Below, piece by piece: positions 6,622 through 7,857 of a stretch of DNA of 7,857 bases. The notes under the pieces were generated by a model. That model saw only the letters and a program-made list of their open reading frames with translations, was not told where the DNA came from and made no database searches. The stretch's first letter is position 1. Every line of letters begins with the position of its first letter. The position numbers were made by a program, and so were the translations under genes. The DNA is from Chloroflexota bacterium (GTDB lineage Bacteria > Chloroflexota > Anaerolineae > Anaerolineales > Anaerolineaceae): contig JAAZIH010000028.1 in NCBI GenBank assembly GCA_012800995.1, forward strand, positions 1-7,857, in the 5' to 3' direction.

Positions 6622-6650
6622 TGGGCGATCTTTTCGCGCTGTACTATAAT
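6622..6650 (+). promoter_or_regulatory. Probable promoter of the propeller lipoprotein gene
   Basis: A perfect TATAAT -10 box lies at 6645-6650, which would place the transcript start near 6657, about 32 bases before the ATG. The position of a -35 box at 17 bases spacing (TGGGCG, 6622-6627) matches the TTGACA consensus poorly, and there is no TG directly before the -10. The call therefore rests on the -10 and its placement. Confidence 0.5.
6643..6648 (-). promoter_or_regulatory. Candidate -10 box for the leftward M23 cluster
   Basis: On the minus strand TATAGT (6648 to 6643) matches the -10 consensus at five of six bases and overlaps the plus-strand TATAAT box. It would give a leader of about 80 bases before the M23 gene. 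No good -35 is visible. A competing -10, TAAAAT, lies at 6584-6579, just before the start. The choice between them is not resolved by sequence. Confidence 0.25.
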
Positions 6651-6672
6651 GAAAGAAGAAATAGCCTTTTAC

Positions 6673-6677
6673 AGGAA
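6673..6677 (+). promoter_or_regulatory. Ribosome binding site of the propeller lipoprotein gene
   Basis: AGGAA ends 11 bases before the ATG at 6689. The spacing is slightly long, but no competing start in this frame lies nearby, so it supports 6689 as the start, together with the signal peptide that begins there. Confidence 0.55.
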
Positions 6678-6688
6678 CGAAAATATAT

Positions 6689-7857
6689 ATGAAGAAAAGA
6701 AACTTACTCATCATCATTTTGCTGATGACCTCATTGTTTGCGGCATGCAAACCCAAAACATCCAACGAAAACACGCCAGACCCACTCAATCAGGAAGCCA
6801 CTCAGGCTCCCGGCGAAGCCAACAAAGCCCCCACACATACTCCACGCTATCTCGGACCCATTTACCAAACCAAAATATTCCTCGGCGGGCAAGGTTGGGC
6901 GAATAACGTTGATAAAACAGCTTTTTATCGTACTACCAACTTTGGTGAACACTGGGTCACCGCTACCCCACCCGACTTAGCTCAGCAAATACGCGACTAT
7001 CCCATGATTTCAAGCTTTTTCACCAGCGGAAGAACGGGCTACATTTTGCTCAACCGCCCCGAAGAAAAAAGCTTGCTTTACAGAACCGGCGATGGTGGCG
7101 AGTCCTGGGAAACAATCGAACTGGATTTTCCTGGTGGGCAAATGTACTTCATCAGCAGCACTGAAGGCTACATACTTTCAAGTTTAGGACTTGCTGCTGG
7201 CTCGGAGTACGTAGCATTAAATAAAACCATTGATGGTGGTAAAACCTGGCAAACTGTCTTTAGCCACGAACCCGGACAATCTTCTGATATTATGCCTCAT
7301 TCGGGCAGCAAAAACGGTATCACCTTTTTGGATGCCAATGTTGGCTTTATCACTGGTTTTGAGCCCGTTGTTGAGAATCTTTATCTTTATCGTACCGCGG
7401 ACGGTGGTCAAAGCTGGGAAAAGAAAAACTGTGAAAACTTGCCTGTTTTTGGCGAAGCGGACATGTGGGAACCCTTCCCTGTGCGACGCATCAACACCAC
7501 GACGGCATACCTTGCCATCAAGGCAAGCATCGCCGAACGCGACACAACCGTCACCCACTGGTGCAAAACTGAAGATGCCGGCGATAGCTGGCAGTACGTT
7601 TCAAGCCGTGACCAAATTGAATTTAGCGATTTTGGCTCTCCAACTTTTGGTATCGCCTATGGTAACGGAAAAATGTTGCGCACGATTGACGCTGGTTTGA
7701 CATGGGAAGATTACAGCCCCAACACCTGTCCGGGCATGGTGCCGGTTAGCGTCCAGGTTGTTTCAGACGTTTTAGCTTATATGGTGTGTTCGTCCAACGC
7801 CCCGGGTGACCTTGAAGCGCTCAACCAAAACCGCCTTTTTGTCAGTATGAGTAACGC
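6689..7857 (+). CDS. Lipoprotein with Asp-box (BNR) beta-propeller, Ycf48-like; 3' end cut by window
   Basis: The frame is open from the ATG at 6689 to the right edge: 389 codons with no stop, so the gene is partial. It starts MKKRNLL, with a hydrophobic core (6-17) and Cys20 in LFAAC as likely lipidation site, then a hydrophilic linker rich in Pro, Thr and Glu (21-54). The rest holds six Asp-box motifs (pattern T-x-D-x-G-x-S/T-W) at residues 81-89 (degenerate, NFGEHW), 132-140 (GDGGESW), 179-187 (IDGGKTW), 235-243 (ADGGQSW), 293-301 (EDAGDSW) and 331-339 (IDAGLTW). Spacing of 38-58 residues fits one per blade of a beta-propeller, as in sialidase-like and Ycf48/HCF136-like proteins. I see no sialidase catalytic pattern, so a binding or scaffold role outside the membrane is more likely. 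AGGAA (6673-6677) is its ribosome site, and TATAAT at 6645 its likely promoter. Function remains unknown. Confidence 0.93.
   Translation, partial: MKKRNLLIIILLMTSLFAACKPKTSNENTPDPLNQEATQAPGEANKAPTHTPRYLGPIYQTKIFLGGQGWANNVDKTAFYRTTNFGEHWVTATPPDLAQQIRDYPMISSFFTSGRTGYILLNRPEEKSLLYRTGDGGESWETIELDFPGGQMYFISSTEGYILSSLGLAAGSEYVALNKTIDGGKTWQTVFSHEPGQSSDIMPHSGSKNGITFLDANVGFITGFEPVVENLYLYRTADGGQSWEKKNCENLPVFGEADMWEPFPVRRINTTTAYLAIKASIAERDTTVTHWCKTEDAGDSWQYVSSRDQIEFSDFGSPTFGIAYGNGKMLRTIDAGLTWEDYSPNTCPGMVPVSVQVVSDVLAYMVCSSNAPGDLEALNQNRLFVSMSN

Noticed and set aside
6254..6649. 131-codon plus-strand open frame opposite the start of the M23 gene.
   Set aside because: It is antisense to the M23 N-terminus and membrane helix, and its Ser/Lys-rich product has no recognisable feature.
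7230..7700. 156-codon plus-strand open frame overlapping the propeller gene, and a 113-codon minus-strand one at 7217-7558.
   Set aside because: Both are alternative frames of the propeller lipoprotein, which has a signal peptide, six Asp-boxes and a continuous frame; neither alternative shows a known motif.
6689..7857. Sialidase function for the Asp-box protein.
   Set aside because: Asp-boxes are structural; I see no Arg-triad or FRIP-type pattern, so only the propeller fold is supported.

Overview
The window most likely comes from a member of Chloroflexota, probably class Anaerolineae. This is inferred from style, not from a database search. The GC content is intermediate. Two lipoproteins carry a long Thr/Pro-rich linker right after the lipidated Cys, and a LysM-M23 protein and a MEMO-family protein sit beside them. 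No rRNA, tRNA, CRISPR array or mobile element is visible. Genes fill almost everything; the two largest gaps are about 107 and 136 bases.

Five genes run leftward on the minus strand, from 6552 down to 18. In transcription order they are: a membrane-anchored LysM-M23 peptidoglycan endopeptidase (6552-5344); a lipoprotein with a C39/papain-like cysteine-peptidase domain (5344-4496), whose start codon shares one base with the preceding stop; a 107-base gap with a weak terminator-like hairpin and a -10-like box; a MEMO1-family AmmeMemoRadiSam system protein B (4388-3495); a second Thr/Pro-linker lipoprotein with an unrecognised C-terminal domain (3502-2525), overlapping the MEMO gene by 8 bases; and priA, the primosomal replication-restart helicase (2513-18, GTG start), only 11 bases further on. 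The tight spacing suggests two transcription units, or one unit with an internal promoter.

A sixth gene diverges on the plus strand from 6689 and runs off the right edge. It encodes a lipoprotein with six Asp-box (BNR) motifs, probably a beta-propeller of the sialidase/Ycf48-like kind. The short divergent region holds a perfect TATAAT box for this gene, overlapped by a TATAGT box in the opposite direction.

Apart from priA and the MEMO gene, the products look extracytoplasmic: a wall-binding hydrolase, a tethered putative cysteine peptidase, a lipoprotein of unknown role and a propeller lipoprotein. The points most worth a second look are the coupled M23/cysteine-peptidase pair, the cysteine-peptidase domain that lacks an obvious oxyanion-hole Gln, the unknown lipoprotein fused translationally to MEMO, and unusual residues in PriA (Cys to Asp in the zinc site, DECD in helicase motif II). 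I see no clear evidence of a wholly new system.
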